Shown: piece after piece, positions 7,275 through 16,435 of the stretch
Numbering within the stretch: position 1 is the stretch's first letter
How the letters are laid out: every line of letters begins with the position of its first letter
From: Methanolobus tindarius DSM 2278
Lineage (GTDB): Archaea > Halobacteriota > Methanosarcinia > Methanosarcinales > Methanosarcinaceae
Length of the DNA stretch: 64,000 nucleotides
Assembly (NCBI RefSeq): GCF_000504205.1
Contig: NZ_AZAJ01000001.1
Location: forward strand, 2,082,879-2,146,878
Reading direction: 5' to 3'
The notes under the pieces: generated by a model
What the model was told of the DNA's origin: nothing
Seen by the model: only the letters and a program-made list of their open reading frames with translations
Database searches by the model: none
Made by a program: the position numbers and the translations under genes

Positions 7275-9110
7275 GTGGATTCTATATATTTTCTGGAAGT
7301 TGTCGTTTCTGTGCTTTTTATGAGCATGGTGGCCCAGACACTCAGCAAGCGTTTTCAAGTGCCTGTTATCATTTTTCTTCTAATCGAAGGAATTCTGATA
7401 GGGCCTGAAGTATTAAATTTTATAGACCCGGCTACTTTTGGTGATGGATTAACTGCTATTGTTTCTCTGTCAGTTGCTGTTATTGTCTTTGATGGTGGCT
7501 TGCACATTGATATCAAAAGCATCAGGCCAATACAGAAAACTGCGCTAAAACTGACAACTATTGGTGTTCTCATCACTTTTGTGGGTGCCACTTTAACTAC
7601 ATATCTGATTCTTGGTGTTAGTGTAAAACTGGCGGCACTTTTTGGTGCTCTGGTTGCTGCAACTGGTCCGACAGTGATAACACCTCTAGTAAGGAATATA
7701 CATGTCAATCACAAGGTAGGAAAAATACTTGAGATTGAGGGCGTCTTCAATGACGCAGCCAGCGTGATACTTGCTGCTTTCATGTTCGAGTGGATTGTTT
7801 CCCAGCTTTATGGATTTGATGCAGTCGCGTTTATACTTCAGAGGCTTGTAATAGGCATTATAATTGGTATGGTCAGTGGAAATATTCTTAAAAGATTTCT
7901 TTCAAGTGGCTCTCTGGTAACTGACCAGACTGCCAGATTCTTTACATTGACACTGGTTATGTCTTCCTATGTAGTATCTGAATTATTGGGTAACGAATCT
8001 GGAATTCTCGCAGCGGCAGTTTTTGGAATTGTGACCGGAACATCTAACATCCCTCATAAACAGGCTCTAAAAGAATTCAAATCCGATCTTGTAATGATGA
8101 TGCTATCCATTATATTCATCCTTCTCGCTGCGATGTTGAATTTCGAGGATATTTTAGGTTTGGGTCTTAAAGGTATCATAGTAGTCCTCATTTTGATACT
8201 TATAGTTCGTCCGTTAGCTGTTTTTGGTTCAACTATAGATTCACATCTAAAAACAAAAGAAAAACTGTTCATTTCATTTATAGGTCCAAGAGGTGTTGTT
8301 CCGGCATCTATTGCAACATATTTTGCAGTTAAACTGGACTCCATGGGGATCTTTGGAGGACAAACACTTGTGGGTCTCGTATTTCTAACAGTAATAATAA
8401 CCGTTGTAATGACTGGTACTTTAGCAAGAAGAGTTGCTAACTTTTTAGGAGTTATACCTATGGAAATCCTGATAATTGGAGGCGGAGAGGTCGGAAAGAT
8501 CCTGGCTGAGAGATTTGAGAAAAGAGGAGAGAATGTTGTTGTAGTTGACAATTCTGAAGATAAATGTCAACGTCTACTAAAACAGGGTATACGTGCTATT
8601 CATGGTGATGCTGAAGATATCAATGTTCTAAAGAAAGCAGGTATTGAGAAAGCCAAGTATATCGTAGCAACTACAGATCAGGACAACACAAATCTTCTGG
8701 TTTCCCAGATAGCAAAAAGTAAATTCAACCTTAAAGAGGAACAGATAGTTGCAAGGGTTAACAATGTGGAAAATCTTCATGCATTCTGGGATCTGTCTAT
8801 CAGATCAATGAGTCCTCAAATGACCACGGCTCTTGTCCTTGATAATATGGTTGGAAAACCTTCCATGTTCTCGATGTGCGAGGTTGGAGAGGAAGGCGAG
8901 ATTCTGGAGATAAGGGTTACCAATCCGAAAGTGGCAGGAAAGGCTATAAAAGAGCTCTCTCTTCCGGAAAATAGTCTCTTGCTTATGATACGAAGAGGTG
9001 AGAAATCATTTATTGCCAATGGTAATCTTGTCCTTGAATATGACGATCTTGTAACAGTAATTGGTGAAGGAGATTCAGCAAAGGAAGTTGCAGATATCCT
9101 TTACAGATAA
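7275..9110 (+). CDS. Cation/proton antiporter with C-terminal TrkA-N and TrkA-C domains
   Basis: A 611-residue protein. The first 390 residues form a 12-13 segment Na+(K+)/H+ exchanger of the CPA group, with the conserved VIVFDGGLHID, the ATGPTVITPLVRN and EGVFNDAASV segments (acidic residues of the ion path), and GPRGVVPASIA. A linker leads to a TrkA-N Rossmann domain starting at about residue 396 (MEILIIGGGEVGKILAERF, NAD-binding glycines), then a TrkA-C domain in the last 80 residues. Such regulatory domains gate transport by nucleotide binding. The start is GTG, with GGAG 7 bases upstream. The next gene (9154) follows after 43 bases, so the two may form an ion/solute-homeostasis operon. 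Na+ versus K+ preference cannot be read from sequence. Confidence 0.85.
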   Translation: MDSIYFLEVVVSVLFMSMVAQTLSKRFQVPVIIFLLIEGILIGPEVLNFIDPATFGDGLTAIVSLSVAVIVFDGGLHIDIKSIRPIQKTALKLTTIGVLITFVGATLTTYLILGVSVKLAALFGALVAATGPTVITPLVRNIHVNHKVGKILEIEGVFNDAASVILAAFMFEWIVSQLYGFDAVAFILQRLVIGIIIGMVSGNILKRFLSSGSLVTDQTARFFTLTLVMSSYVVSELLGNESGILAAAVFGIVTGTSNIPHKQALKEFKSDLVMMMLSIIFILLAAMLNFEDILGLGLKGIIVVLILILIVRPLAVFGSTIDSHLKTKEKLFISFIGPRGVVPASIATYFAVKLDSMGIFGGQTLVGLVFLTVIITVVMTGTLARRVANFLGVIPMEILIIGGGEVGKILAERFEKRGENVVVVDNSEDKCQRLLKQGIRAIHGDAEDINVLKKAGIEKAKYIVATTDQDNTNLLVSQIAKSKFNLKEEQIVARVNNVENLHAFWDLSIRSMSPQMTTALVLDNMVGKPSMFSMCEVGEEGEILEIRVTNPKVAGKAIKELSLPENSLLLMIRRGEKSFIANGNLVLEYDDLVTVIGEGDSAKEVADILYR

Positions 9111-9153
9111 ATACTGTGAACTTTATACACTTATGTGATATGATGGGGATAAT

Positions 9154-11388
9154 ATGGCCATAATTAAAACCAGTGAAAGTCTTGGACGTAGTTTGGGTTT
9201 CTTTCAGACTTTTGCTATTGGGACCGGCACAATGATAGGTGCTGGTATTTTCATTTTACCGGGAATAGCGATTTCTTCAGCAGGTTCTGCAGCCATATTA
9301 TCGTTTTTGATAGGCGGAGTCATATCTATGGCAACCGCTATCAGCATGGCTGAACTGGCTACAGGTATGCCGAAGGCAGGAGGAAGTTATTATTTCATAA
9401 GTAGGGCAATGGGTGCAGCATTTGGTGCTATTATTGGATTAGGAGCATGGCTTGCGCTTGTGTTTAAAGGTTCTTTCGCACTTATAGGTCTGGCTGATTA
9501 CTTTTTTGTCCTTGTACCTGTTCCTGTTATAATCACTGCCAGTGCAGCAGGACTATTCCTTTTGTTCATAAATTATCGTGGAGCACGAAGTAGTGGTTCA
9601 CTTCAGAACATTATTGTCGTTTTTCTCCTTGTTATACTTTCACTCTTTATTGTGAAGGGTATGATGATGTTTGATACTGAGAAATTCTATCCTGTCATGC
9701 CATATGGCTATAGTTCTGTATTTGCAACTACGGGTCTTATCTTCATATCTTATCTTGGAATCACACAGCTTGCCGCCATATCCGAAGAAGTCAAAGATCC
9801 ATCAAAAAACCTTCCACGTGCTCTTATTGCATCCGTGGGTGTTGTCACTCTGATCTATGTTGGTGTTATGCTGGTTGTTAGTGGCAGCCTTACACATGAT
9901 CAATCATTAAATACTTTGACACCGCTTGTCGATGTTTCTCAAATGATGGCAGGAGATGCTGGTAAGATTCTGATTATTATTGGTGGATTGCTTGCGACCT
10001 TATCTACAGCCAATGCTGCAATCATGTCTTCTTCCAGATTTCCTTTTGCCATGGGCAGGGATGATCTGATTCCCAGTTGGTTTGTCAGCATCCATAAAAA
10101 ACATGATACTCCACACAATGCTATTTTAATTACAGGTATTGTGATGATTTTATTATTGTTGCTTTTTAATGTTGAACAACTGGCTAAACTTGGCAGTACA
10201 TTCAATATATTCATCTTTGTACTGATCAATCTGTCAGTTCTGATTCTAAGAAAAAGGTCTCTTGATGAATACAAGCCAAAGTTCAGAGACCCATTTTACC
10301 CTTACACTCAGATCATAGGCATTGTTTTCAGCCTTTTATTGCTGCCTGCAATGGGATTATTGCCAATGGTATTCGCATTTGCTGTCATTGTTCTGGGCTT
10401 GATCTGGTACAATTATTATGGTAAAGGAAAAGCCTTTCCCAGATATGATCTTTTTGATGTTCTTGAAGACAACATTTCCCCGGCTCCGTTAAAGGATAGC
10501 TCTACAATTAAGATACTGGTTCCAGTTGCAAATCCAAAACATGAAAAAGATCTATTGTATCTTGCAGATAATCTGGGCGACACTATCATAGGTCTTAATG
10601 TAATCAAAGTGCCTCAACAGATCGGTCTGGCAGAAGCAAGAGATGCATTCCATGCAAATAGGATTGCTGTGGATGGTGCATTAAGGGAGAAATTCGAAGA
10701 ATTTCCTGCAATTGTGGGTCATGAAAGGAAGTACGTAATATCTTTTGATCATAATGTCACTAATTCCATTGTGGAACAAGCTGAACTAGAAGATGTTGAT
10801 TTTATTATAATCGGCTGGCATGAGATGGATTGTCTGCATTCTCTGTTTGGAAATATTACTAATCAGGTAATGTCATCTGCCAGTAAGAACATTGTCGTAT
10901 TGAATGGCTATCTTCCTTCTAAAATCAGGCGTATAGTTGTGGCTTATAATGGTAAAGATAATTCTAGCTATGGCTTGTATCTTTCCAAAAGACTATCAAA
11001 GAGTACTGGTGCTGAATTGCATGTCCTTAGGGTAATAGACCCAAATCTTGATGATGAATCCTATAATGCCATCTTAAATGATATTGAAAAAGCTTCAGGA
11101 GGGTCTTCGGTTCATAGTATATCTACGCACCTAATCAAACACATTTCAGTTGAAGAGGGGATACTGGATTTTATTGAAATGGGTGACATGCTGGTAATAG
11201 GTGATTCTGGAAAACGTTTCAGTTTCTCCTTGATAGGTGATAGGTCATGTGTTCTGGCTAAAGGTCATAAGGGCCCTGTGATAATCATTAAGAAACATAG
11301 GCCAATTTCTTCCAGGGGTTTGATGTATGTTCTCATGAAAAGAACAAGGGGTGTAATGTCATATATCATGCGTTTAACCAAAAACTGA
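9154..11388 (+). CDS. APC-superfamily amino acid permease fused to two universal-stress-protein domains
   Basis: A 744-residue protein. Residues 1-430 hold about 12 membrane segments and the APC start signature FQTFAIGTGTMIGAGIFILPG. Two cytoplasmic Usp-like domains follow: the first begins at about 448 (TIKILVPVANPKHEKD) and the second at about 592 (IRRIVVAYNGKDNSSYG). Usp domains bind ATP or other ligands and are often regulatory; in permease fusions they probably tune transport to cell energy state. The transported substrate is not identifiable. The ribosome-binding site is GGGG before the ATG. It lies 43 bases downstream of the cation antiporter, perhaps as one operon. The C-terminus ends in a short basic tail. 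Confidence 0.85.
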   Translation: MAIIKTSESLGRSLGFFQTFAIGTGTMIGAGIFILPGIAISSAGSAAILSFLIGGVISMATAISMAELATGMPKAGGSYYFISRAMGAAFGAIIGLGAWLALVFKGSFALIGLADYFFVLVPVPVIITASAAGLFLLFINYRGARSSGSLQNIIVVFLLVILSLFIVKGMMMFDTEKFYPVMPYGYSSVFATTGLIFISYLGITQLAAISEEVKDPSKNLPRALIASVGVVTLIYVGVMLVVSGSLTHDQSLNTLTPLVDVSQMMAGDAGKILIIIGGLLATLSTANAAIMSSSRFPFAMGRDDLIPSWFVSIHKKHDTPHNAILITGIVMILLLLLFNVEQLAKLGSTFNIFIFVLINLSVLILRKRSLDEYKPKFRDPFYPYTQIIGIVFSLLLLPAMGLLPMVFAFAVIVLGLIWYNYYGKGKAFPRYDLFDVLEDNISPAPLKDSSTIKILVPVANPKHEKDLLYLADNLGDTIIGLNVIKVPQQIGLAEARDAFHANRIAVDGALREKFEEFPAIVGHERKYVISFDHNVTNSIVEQAELEDVDFIIIGWHEMDCLHSLFGNITNQVMSSASKNIVVLNGYLPSKIRRIVVAYNGKDNSSYGLYLSKRLSKSTGAELHVLRVIDPNLDDESYNAILNDIEKASGGSSVHSISTHLIKHISVEEGILDFIEMGDMLVIGDSGKRFSFSLIGDRSCVLAKGHKGPVIIIKKHRPISSRGLMYVLMKRTRGVMSYIMRLTKN

Positions 11389-11534
11389 TACTTTCTTCTG
11401 GTAAATGTATGCTCGATGATTATATGCTTTATATATTACTTTCACCTAGCTTAGAATTAGGTTATATAGTCCGGATGCATACTGAGTATTGCCTCTCCAT
11501 AAGAAGAAACAAACAAGAGGCTTGAGGATTTAAA

Positions 11535-12461
11535 ATGAAACAATTAGCACAGGAAATTAGTGCCAGGTTCAGCGAACTTGGAGTGGAGATCCCAATCGGG
11601 GAAATTGAAGAGCGTCTTGACAAGATGATTAATAAGTTCAAGGTGCCAAGGGAAGAAGCACGCAGAAGCGTTGTAAACTACTTTTTAAAATCATACAATA
11701 TCAAGAGGAATGAGTTCTATATAGGGCAGTCAGAATCTCCTCTTATCAACATTTCCGATGTGGATGACGGCAAGTGGGCAAATATCAGGGGGAAGATTGT
11801 CCAGCTGTGGGATAATACACATGAGTCCATATCCCAGGTAGGTCTTATCGGTGATGAAACAGGGACTATCAAGTTCACAATTTGGGAAAGTGCAGGAGTA
11901 TCTTCTGTTGAAGAAGGAAAAAGCTACCTCCTGAAAAATGTAGTTGTGAACGAGTGGAATGGTAAATTCCAGCTTAATGTTAACAAAAGCAGTTCTATTG
12001 AAACCCTTGATGAAGAAATTGAAGTTGGAAACGCTACAGTGGAGTTCAATGGAGCAATGGTGGACATTCAATCCGGTTCAGGTCTTATTAAGAGGTGCCC
12101 GGAATGTAACCGTGCCCTTACAAAAGGGGCATGTATGGAACATGGTAAGGTAGATGGAGTTTATGATCTTCGCATCAAGGCCGTAATGGATGATGGTAAC
12201 TCCATACAGGATGCAATTCTCAAAAGAGATCTTGTGGAAGAAATAACAGGCATGACTCTTGAAAGCGCAATTACACTTGCTGCTGATGCTCTGGATCAGG
12301 GAGTTGTCCTTGAGAAAATGAAGGACTTACTTGTAGGAAGATATTATAGTGTAAAAGGTTCAAGGGTTGACAGGTACCTTATAGTAGAATCAATTTCTCC
12401 AATATTTGCATATGACCTGTCCGAGTTGGATGAGCTTATCGCAGCTGCAGAGGTGGTCTGA
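11535..12461 (+). CDS. Replication protein A paralogue (zinc-finger OB protein)
   Basis: A 308-residue second RPA. The N-terminus (LAQEISARFSELGVEIPIGEIEERLDK) is a helical region with the same layout as the 1909 gene product. Next come one OB fold at about 70-150 and a second carrying C188-x2-C191-x8-C200-x2-H203, the same finger spacing as the longer paralogue. It corresponds to the shorter RPA class (RPA3-like) described in Methanosarcina and haloarchaea. The start ATG is preceded by GAGG at about 9 bases. The stop TGA is separated by one base from the ATG of the downstream RPA-associated protein. Confidence 0.87.
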   Translation: MKQLAQEISARFSELGVEIPIGEIEERLDKMINKFKVPREEARRSVVNYFLKSYNIKRNEFYIGQSESPLINISDVDDGKWANIRGKIVQLWDNTHESISQVGLIGDETGTIKFTIWESAGVSSVEEGKSYLLKNVVVNEWNGKFQLNVNKSSSIETLDEEIEVGNATVEFNGAMVDIQSGSGLIKRCPECNRALTKGACMEHGKVDGVYDLRIKAVMDDGNSIQDAILKRDLVEEITGMTLESAITLAADALDQGVVLEKMKDLLVGRYYSVKGSRVDRYLIVESISPIFAYDLSELDELIAAAEVV

Positions 12462-12462
12462 G

Positions 12463-13029
12463 ATGGCAGGATATACAAGGGAAGTTGCCAGAAGGATATT
12501 TGCACAGGAATTCAGGGAATCTAACCTTAGTTTTAAGGATGGTGATGATCAGTATGCTCCGCAATATCTTCTGACTCCAACAGGTGCTAAAGTTAACAGA
12601 ATTTTCATAGTAGGAACTCTCATCGAAAAAGAAGACATAGGAACTGATTCAGAGTACTGGCGTGGAAGAGTGACCGATCCTACAGGTTCCTTCCTTCTAT
12701 ATGCAGGTCAGTACCAGCCTGAGGCTGCACAAGTGCTTGCAGAATGTGAAACTCCGGCATTTGTAGCGGTTGTTGGTAAGCCAAGCACTTATACAACTAA
12801 CGAAGGTGACGTTATTACTTCAGTAAGGCCAGAATCGCTTCACATAGTAGATGGGCAGACAAGAGATATGTGGGTAATCGAAACTGCAAAATGCACTCTT
12901 GACAGGATTAAAGCACTTGACAGTGCATCTCCAAACTCCCAGAGGGCAAAGGAGTATTACGATCCCGATGCAAAACATTATTCTTCAATGGTTTCTCAGG
13001 CATTGAAATCCCTGAAAGACACATATTAA
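12463..13029 (+). CDS. RPA-associated protein paralogue (OB fold)
   Basis: A 188-residue protein paired with the preceding RPA. It shares with the 3216 gene product the runs REVARRIFAQEFRES, TPTGAKVNRIFIVGTL and TDPTGSFLLYAGQYQPEA. It lacks the roughly 100-residue C-terminal extension of that paralogue, so it is close to a minimal OB-fold unit. I begin at the ATG one base after the rpa stop; an upstream in-frame ATG would lie deep within rpa. By analogy with haloarchaeal rpa3-rpap3, it should form a heteromer with its own RPA. A hairpin terminator follows 2 bases after the stop. Confidence 0.86.
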   Translation: MAGYTREVARRIFAQEFRESNLSFKDGDDQYAPQYLLTPTGAKVNRIFIVGTLIEKEDIGTDSEYWRGRVTDPTGSFLLYAGQYQPEAAQVLAECETPAFVAVVGKPSTYTTNEGDVITSVRPESLHIVDGQTRDMWVIETAKCTLDRIKALDSASPNSQRAKEYYDPDAKHYSSMVSQALKSLKDTY

Positions 13030-13031
13030 TT

Positions 13032-13054
13032 AATCAGGGTTTAACTCCCTGATT
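13032..13054 (+). terminator. Hairpin terminator of the second rpa operon
   Basis: AATCAGGG and CCCTGATT form a perfect 8-bp stem around a 7-base loop immediately after the RPA-associated gene, followed by TTCATCTATTTTT. Confidence 0.6.
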
Positions 13055-13072
13055 TTCATCTATTTTTGAATT

Positions 13073-13381
13073 ATGGAATTATTTTTACTCTTTGACTTTT
13101 CGACCAAAACTCCCATAAGTAAGATCGACATTGATAAAATAGTGGGTGTTATGAAAACTTATTTAGTACTCTGGTTTAACAGTAATGGTGCCCTGCCTTC
13201 GGAAATTGACAGAAGTCTTATGTCACTTGGATTCAAGGCAGTCCAGGGAAATTATGATTATGTCTATGACTGGGGTGACAATGTAAATCTGGATGAAATA
13301 CTTCGTTTTACCGATCAGATACATATGACACTAAATGGTAGCGGTGTTATGTTTAAAACAGAAACTGTGAATGGCCAATAA
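13073..13381 (+). CDS. Small unknown protein
   Basis: A 102-residue protein that I cannot assign. It has an alpha/beta look: a hydrophobic N-terminal strand (MELFLLFDF), a helix containing DKIVGVMKTYLVLWF, and a tyrosine-rich NYDYVYDWGDN segment. No membrane anchor or cysteine motif is present. No convincing Shine-Dalgarno precedes the ATG, which lies only 18 bases after the upstream hairpin, so the transcript may be leaderless or read-through. It converges with the phosphoesterase gene, whose stop lies 15 bases away. The call rests on the codon-like composition and on the lack of any alternative gene. Confidence 0.6.
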   Translation: MELFLLFDFSTKTPISKIDIDKIVGVMKTYLVLWFNSNGALPSEIDRSLMSLGFKAVQGNYDYVYDWGDNVNLDEILRFTDQIHMTLNGSGVMFKTETVNGQ

Positions 13382-13396
13382 ATTTTATGAAAACAT

Positions 13397-13930
13397 TTAA
13401 CTCTTATTTTCCCCAAGTTTGCGGGAATAATCAATATATCCGCAGGATTGGCCGGTTATAGGAATAATATTCGTTGCCACAGTGCCGTTATTTATCTCTA
13501 GTTCAACTGCGCAGGGATCAGACATACGTGGCTTTGTTGGCGATCCAGGGCATATCAAAAGAACATCACTCTTTTCTATAATTGGTCTGTGAAGGTGGCC
13601 GAACACGAGAACATCGACACCCATTTCAAGAGCCATGTATCTTGTTGCCGTATTATCTACAATAGAAAGTGATGCTTCGTGGATAATCCCTATCTTTACA
13701 CCCTCAACTTCAAATACAAGCTTCTCAGAAAGGATTTCCCTTACAGCAGGCTCATCTGAGTTTCCATGAACAGCTTTCAGTTTTCCTGTGGCTTCAAGTG
13801 CTTTATAAAATTGAAGACTATCAAAATCTCCTGCATGTATGATCATTTCATAGTCATCAAAAAGTTCTGACAGGAATGAAGGAATACTATCACTACTTGA
13901 GTGAGTGTCTGATATGATAATGATCTTCAT
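13397..13930 (-). CDS. YfcE/MJ0936-type metallophosphoesterase
   Basis: A 177-residue calcineurin-like phosphoesterase. The metal-binding motifs are in order: SDTHSSSDS (D-x-H), HAGDFDS (GD), VHGNSDEP (GN-D), an IIHEAS histidine and VFGHLHRP (GH-x-H). The size matches the single-domain YfcE/MJ0936 group, which hydrolyses phosphodiesters with Mn2+ or Ni2+; the physiological substrate is unknown. It is the last gene of a leftward three-gene cluster behind two winged-helix regulators, 15 bases after the second. That suggests cotranscription, without revealing a shared pathway. Confidence 0.85.
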   Translation of the reverse strand: MKIIIISDTHSSSDSIPSFLSELFDDYEMIIHAGDFDSLQFYKALEATGKLKAVHGNSDEPAVREILSEKLVFEVEGVKIGIIHEASLSIVDNTATRYMALEMGVDVLVFGHLHRPIIEKSDVLLICPGSPTKPRMSDPCAVELEINNGTVATNIIPITGQSCGYIDYSRKLGENKS

Positions 13931-13945
13931 GTTTCCTCGTTTGGA

Positions 13946-14734
13946 TTATTGTATGCTGAGATCAACAAGTTCGTATTCCAGATTCTCAGTCTCAAGTCTG
14001 CTGAGTATGGTTGGAACTTCTTCATCGATGGCAAGTACAAGTGATGACAGGCCGTGATATGCAGCTTCTATTACAGATTCCTTTGCACCGAACATCACAT
14101 GTGGTTCCATGTCTATTCTTCTAAGAGCTATAAGGGATTCCACACCAATTGTGGCAATATATGCTTTTGATTTTGCGAGTGCTCTGAGTCTCTCAACATC
14201 AACATTATGTGAACCGCCTCTTTCAACCCTGGGAATCCTGCACACAGTTATACTGGCATTTTCAAGGTCAATCAGTCCCATCAGGTCAGTAACACCTACA
14301 TCCTCTCCCTGCTTTGCAGCAGATATTGTTGTTCCTGTTGCATTTGTTACATCAGTGGTGCTTACATAAAGCAGTCCACTTTCCATTTTCAGGTAGACTT
14401 CCTTTCCTTCTTCAAGGTCTTCTCTTGCTATTGCAGTCCATGTAGAGACGTGACTTATGATGTCGCTCATCACATAGCGTGCATATCTCTTCATATCTGC
14501 TGCATTTTCAAGTACCCATTCAACACCCTGCTTTGTAATTCTGTAGCGCACCCTTCCTTCTGAATAAATAAGACCTTCTGCAACCAGCTCCTTGATATAT
14601 TCAGAAACTGCCTGGGGTGTAACCCCAATTTTCTCAGCAATTTCTTTCTGTCTTACATTAGGCTGATGTGCAGCTACTTCTATCAGGATCTGAAATTTAG
14701 TTATACCACTCTTGCTGTGAAGGAGTTCTATCAT
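13946..14734 (-). CDS. Archaeal winged-helix transcriptional regulator (COG1497-like)
   Basis: A 262-residue protein. The N-terminal 80 residues form a MarR-type winged helix: QKEIAEKIGVTPQAVSEYIKELVAEGLI is the recognition helix region, with the wing at EGRVRYRITKQG. The C-terminal 170 residues form a conserved archaeal ligand-like domain with GLLYVSTTDVTNATGTT and GVESLIALRRIDMEPHVMFGAKESVIEAAYHG, whose ligand is unknown. The ATG overlaps the stop of the upstream regulator gene (ATGA), so the two are coupled. The two-regulator tandem may act together on one set of targets, but no binding site is apparent. Confidence 0.78.
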   Translation of the reverse strand: MIELLHSKSGITKFQILIEVAAHQPNVRQKEIAEKIGVTPQAVSEYIKELVAEGLIYSEGRVRYRITKQGVEWVLENAADMKRYARYVMSDIISHVSTWTAIAREDLEEGKEVYLKMESGLLYVSTTDVTNATGTTISAAKQGEDVGVTDLMGLIDLENASITVCRIPRVERGGSHNVDVERLRALAKSKAYIATIGVESLIALRRIDMEPHVMFGAKESVIEAAYHGLSSLVLAIDEEVPTILSRLETENLEYELVDLSIQ

Positions 14735-15246
14735 TCTGCCTCTCCGCCTTGAAGTACCTTGAGTCTCTGTCCCATAACAGAAAGTTTATCGGATCTGCGG
14801 GCAACAGCGCGAATATACAGGGGACTCTTGTTCAATGCCCTGGTAAGACTGCTCATAGAGTCATTACCCTGCTCTACCAGTTGTTCAAGTTCTTCAATGG
14901 CATCCTTTACTTCCTCATAAGGCATGAAAGTAAGCATGATGATGTCGCTCATATCTTCAAAAGAGCACTGGAAATTTGTCTGGACTTTAGAATAGGATGT
15001 ACGATACTCTTTTTCAGGAGTCTTCCCGGGTTCTGGCATATGCCACTGACTTTCTATCAGACCACTCTTTTTAAGTATGTTGATACTTTTTGTTACATCT
15101 GTTCCTAAAAGATCTTCAAGATCTTCCTTTGTCATCCAAAGGTTCAGAAGCGCATCAAATACTTTTTTGTGTCTCTGGGATCCAAAAACCTGAAGTAGAG
15201 GTACGAGTTCGGAAGGATCATTGATAATTCTTGTTCGTTTACTCAT
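14731..15246 (-). CDS. ArsR-like winged-helix regulator
   Basis: A 171-residue protein. The N-terminal half looks like a winged helix: QRHKKVFDALLNLWMTKEDLEDLLG, then TKSINILKKSGLIESQW as recognition helix. A C-terminal helical region (SFEDMSDIIMLTFMPYEEVKDAIEELEQLVEQG) is likely for dimerisation. The Shine-Dalgarno GAGGT precedes the ATG, and a TTTTATA box lies about 28 bases upstream, so the leader is very short. It is the first gene of the leftward operon with 13946 and 13397. The fold assignment is by pattern only; no ligand is known. Confidence 0.7.
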   Translation of the reverse strand: MSKRTRIINDPSELVPLLQVFGSQRHKKVFDALLNLWMTKEDLEDLLGTDVTKSINILKKSGLIESQWHMPEPGKTPEKEYRTSYSKVQTNFQCSFEDMSDIIMLTFMPYEEVKDAIEELEQLVEQGNDSMSSLTRALNKSPLYIRAVARRSDKLSVMGQRLKVLQGGEAE

Positions 15247-15772
15247 CTAATTACCTCGTATAGCCAACGGACCAGGTATAAAACAGACACATTCGGGCTC
15301 AGAACGCCTTGGAATGCGAAAAATATTGCCTACATGTTGTCTATTTTTAGTACCTATCATATGGAGGTTAAACTTAATAAATGTGTTGTGATTTCATAAT
15401 GTTTCGAAATAGATACTGTTTTTGCTGCTGTTCATTTTGAGTGAGGGCTCTTTTGAACATGTTATTTTGTTTTCCCACGAAGTCATTGTTTTTTGTTAAC
15501 CAGTCCTTCGAAATACCGTATCTTCCTTTTAATCGAATTGGAACATAGAAATATCTCTTATGTACTGTTGCATACAGATTACAGGAGAGAACCATCTTTT
15601 CATGTCGGTAAAGCCGCATATACTGCCTGACGTATAACTATCTATTTCCTTCCTCCTAAGAGGGACTCTTATAACGTCATTATTCTTATTAAATGTACCT
15701 GTTTTCTACTAAATTATATTTGGAAGAGACCGGCAAATATATCAGGTTTGTTATCAATTATGATACAGTCAT
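15247..15772. other. Gene-poor interval
   Basis: This 526-base divergent spacer separates the leftward regulator operon from the rightward 15773 gene. An 81-codon leftward reading frame (15374-15619) begins with ATG but has no ribosome-binding site and matches no family I know. I do not call it a gene. No tRNA, repeat or riboswitch-like structure was found. The right end is AT-rich, as expected for the 15773 promoter. Confidence 0.4.
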
Positions 15773-16384
15773 ATGTCTGATAGCATCTATTTACTAATAA
15801 ACGATATTCTTAAAGGCCGCCAGCTTTCAATTAGTGGTGTTACAAGGGAACTTAAGGACAAAGGTGTTGATGAACATCGTCTTGTAATGACAGGTTACCT
15901 GCGTGCTCTTAAGGACATGAGAAAACTGACTGAAGTTGAGATTCCTCCTTCAAAGGTCTACAGTCTTATAGAAACCGAGCAGGCAGATTCCGAAGATATA
16001 CATTCCCTTATAGCTGAAAATATAAGGTCTGTGGAGCCTGCTTACATGGTTCCGGTAGCTGCATATGTGCTCTCAAGGACCGTTGAAAGACCTGTTTTCA
16101 AGGAAGAATTTGCGCGTATGGGCATCGGCCAAAAAAGTCTGGCTGATTATCTTGCTTCATCAGATTGCATCTTAAAAGCTGCGGAAAAAAGTCCGAAAGA
16201 ATATGCAGCAGGAATTACCAAGCTGAAGATCACTTCCACGGAACCTGCCTATGAGGTAGGAAAGATAAATGAAGATATTCTTAAGCATTCAAATTGCATA
16301 CTTCTTAAAATTATTAGAAGCTCGGTGGATCTCACTGGTCTGATTCCCAAAACAAAGTCAACTTCATTAGAGGATTTCAGTTGA
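15773..16384 (+). CDS. Unrecognised protein with probable N-terminal winged helix
   Basis: A 203-residue soluble protein. Residues 1-75 (LINDILKGRQLSISGVTRELKDKG, then LVMTGYLRALKDMRKLTEVE) look like a DNA-binding winged helix used as a scaffold. The middle region (SLIAENIRSVEPAYMVPVAAYVLSRTVERPVF) repeats a similar helix-turn-helix shape. The remainder is alpha/beta with no catalytic motif. It may be the first gene of a rightward trio with TrmO (52-base gap) and a nitrilase-family enzyme. I cannot name it. No strong Shine-Dalgarno precedes the ATG. Confidence 0.65.
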   Translation: MSDSIYLLINDILKGRQLSISGVTRELKDKGVDEHRLVMTGYLRALKDMRKLTEVEIPPSKVYSLIETEQADSEDIHSLIAENIRSVEPAYMVPVAAYVLSRTVERPVFKEEFARMGIGQKSLADYLASSDCILKAAEKSPKEYAAGITKLKITSTEPAYEVGKINEDILKHSNCILLKIIRSSVDLTGLIPKTKSTSLEDFS

Positions 16385-16435
16385 TGATGCAGTTGTCAAT
16401 AAGTCCGGTTTTACACTTTATGGCACGTGATATCT

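Noticed and set aside
15247-15372. Search for a tRNA in the regulator-operon upstream spacer
   Set aside because: No cloverleaf arms or T-arm consensus could be formed; no tRNA was found anywhere in the window by eye.
15374-15619. 81-codon leftward open frame in the spacer near 15.5 kb
   Set aside because: No ribosome-binding site, no recognisable family, and an atypical composition; it is more likely chance in an AT-rich spacer.
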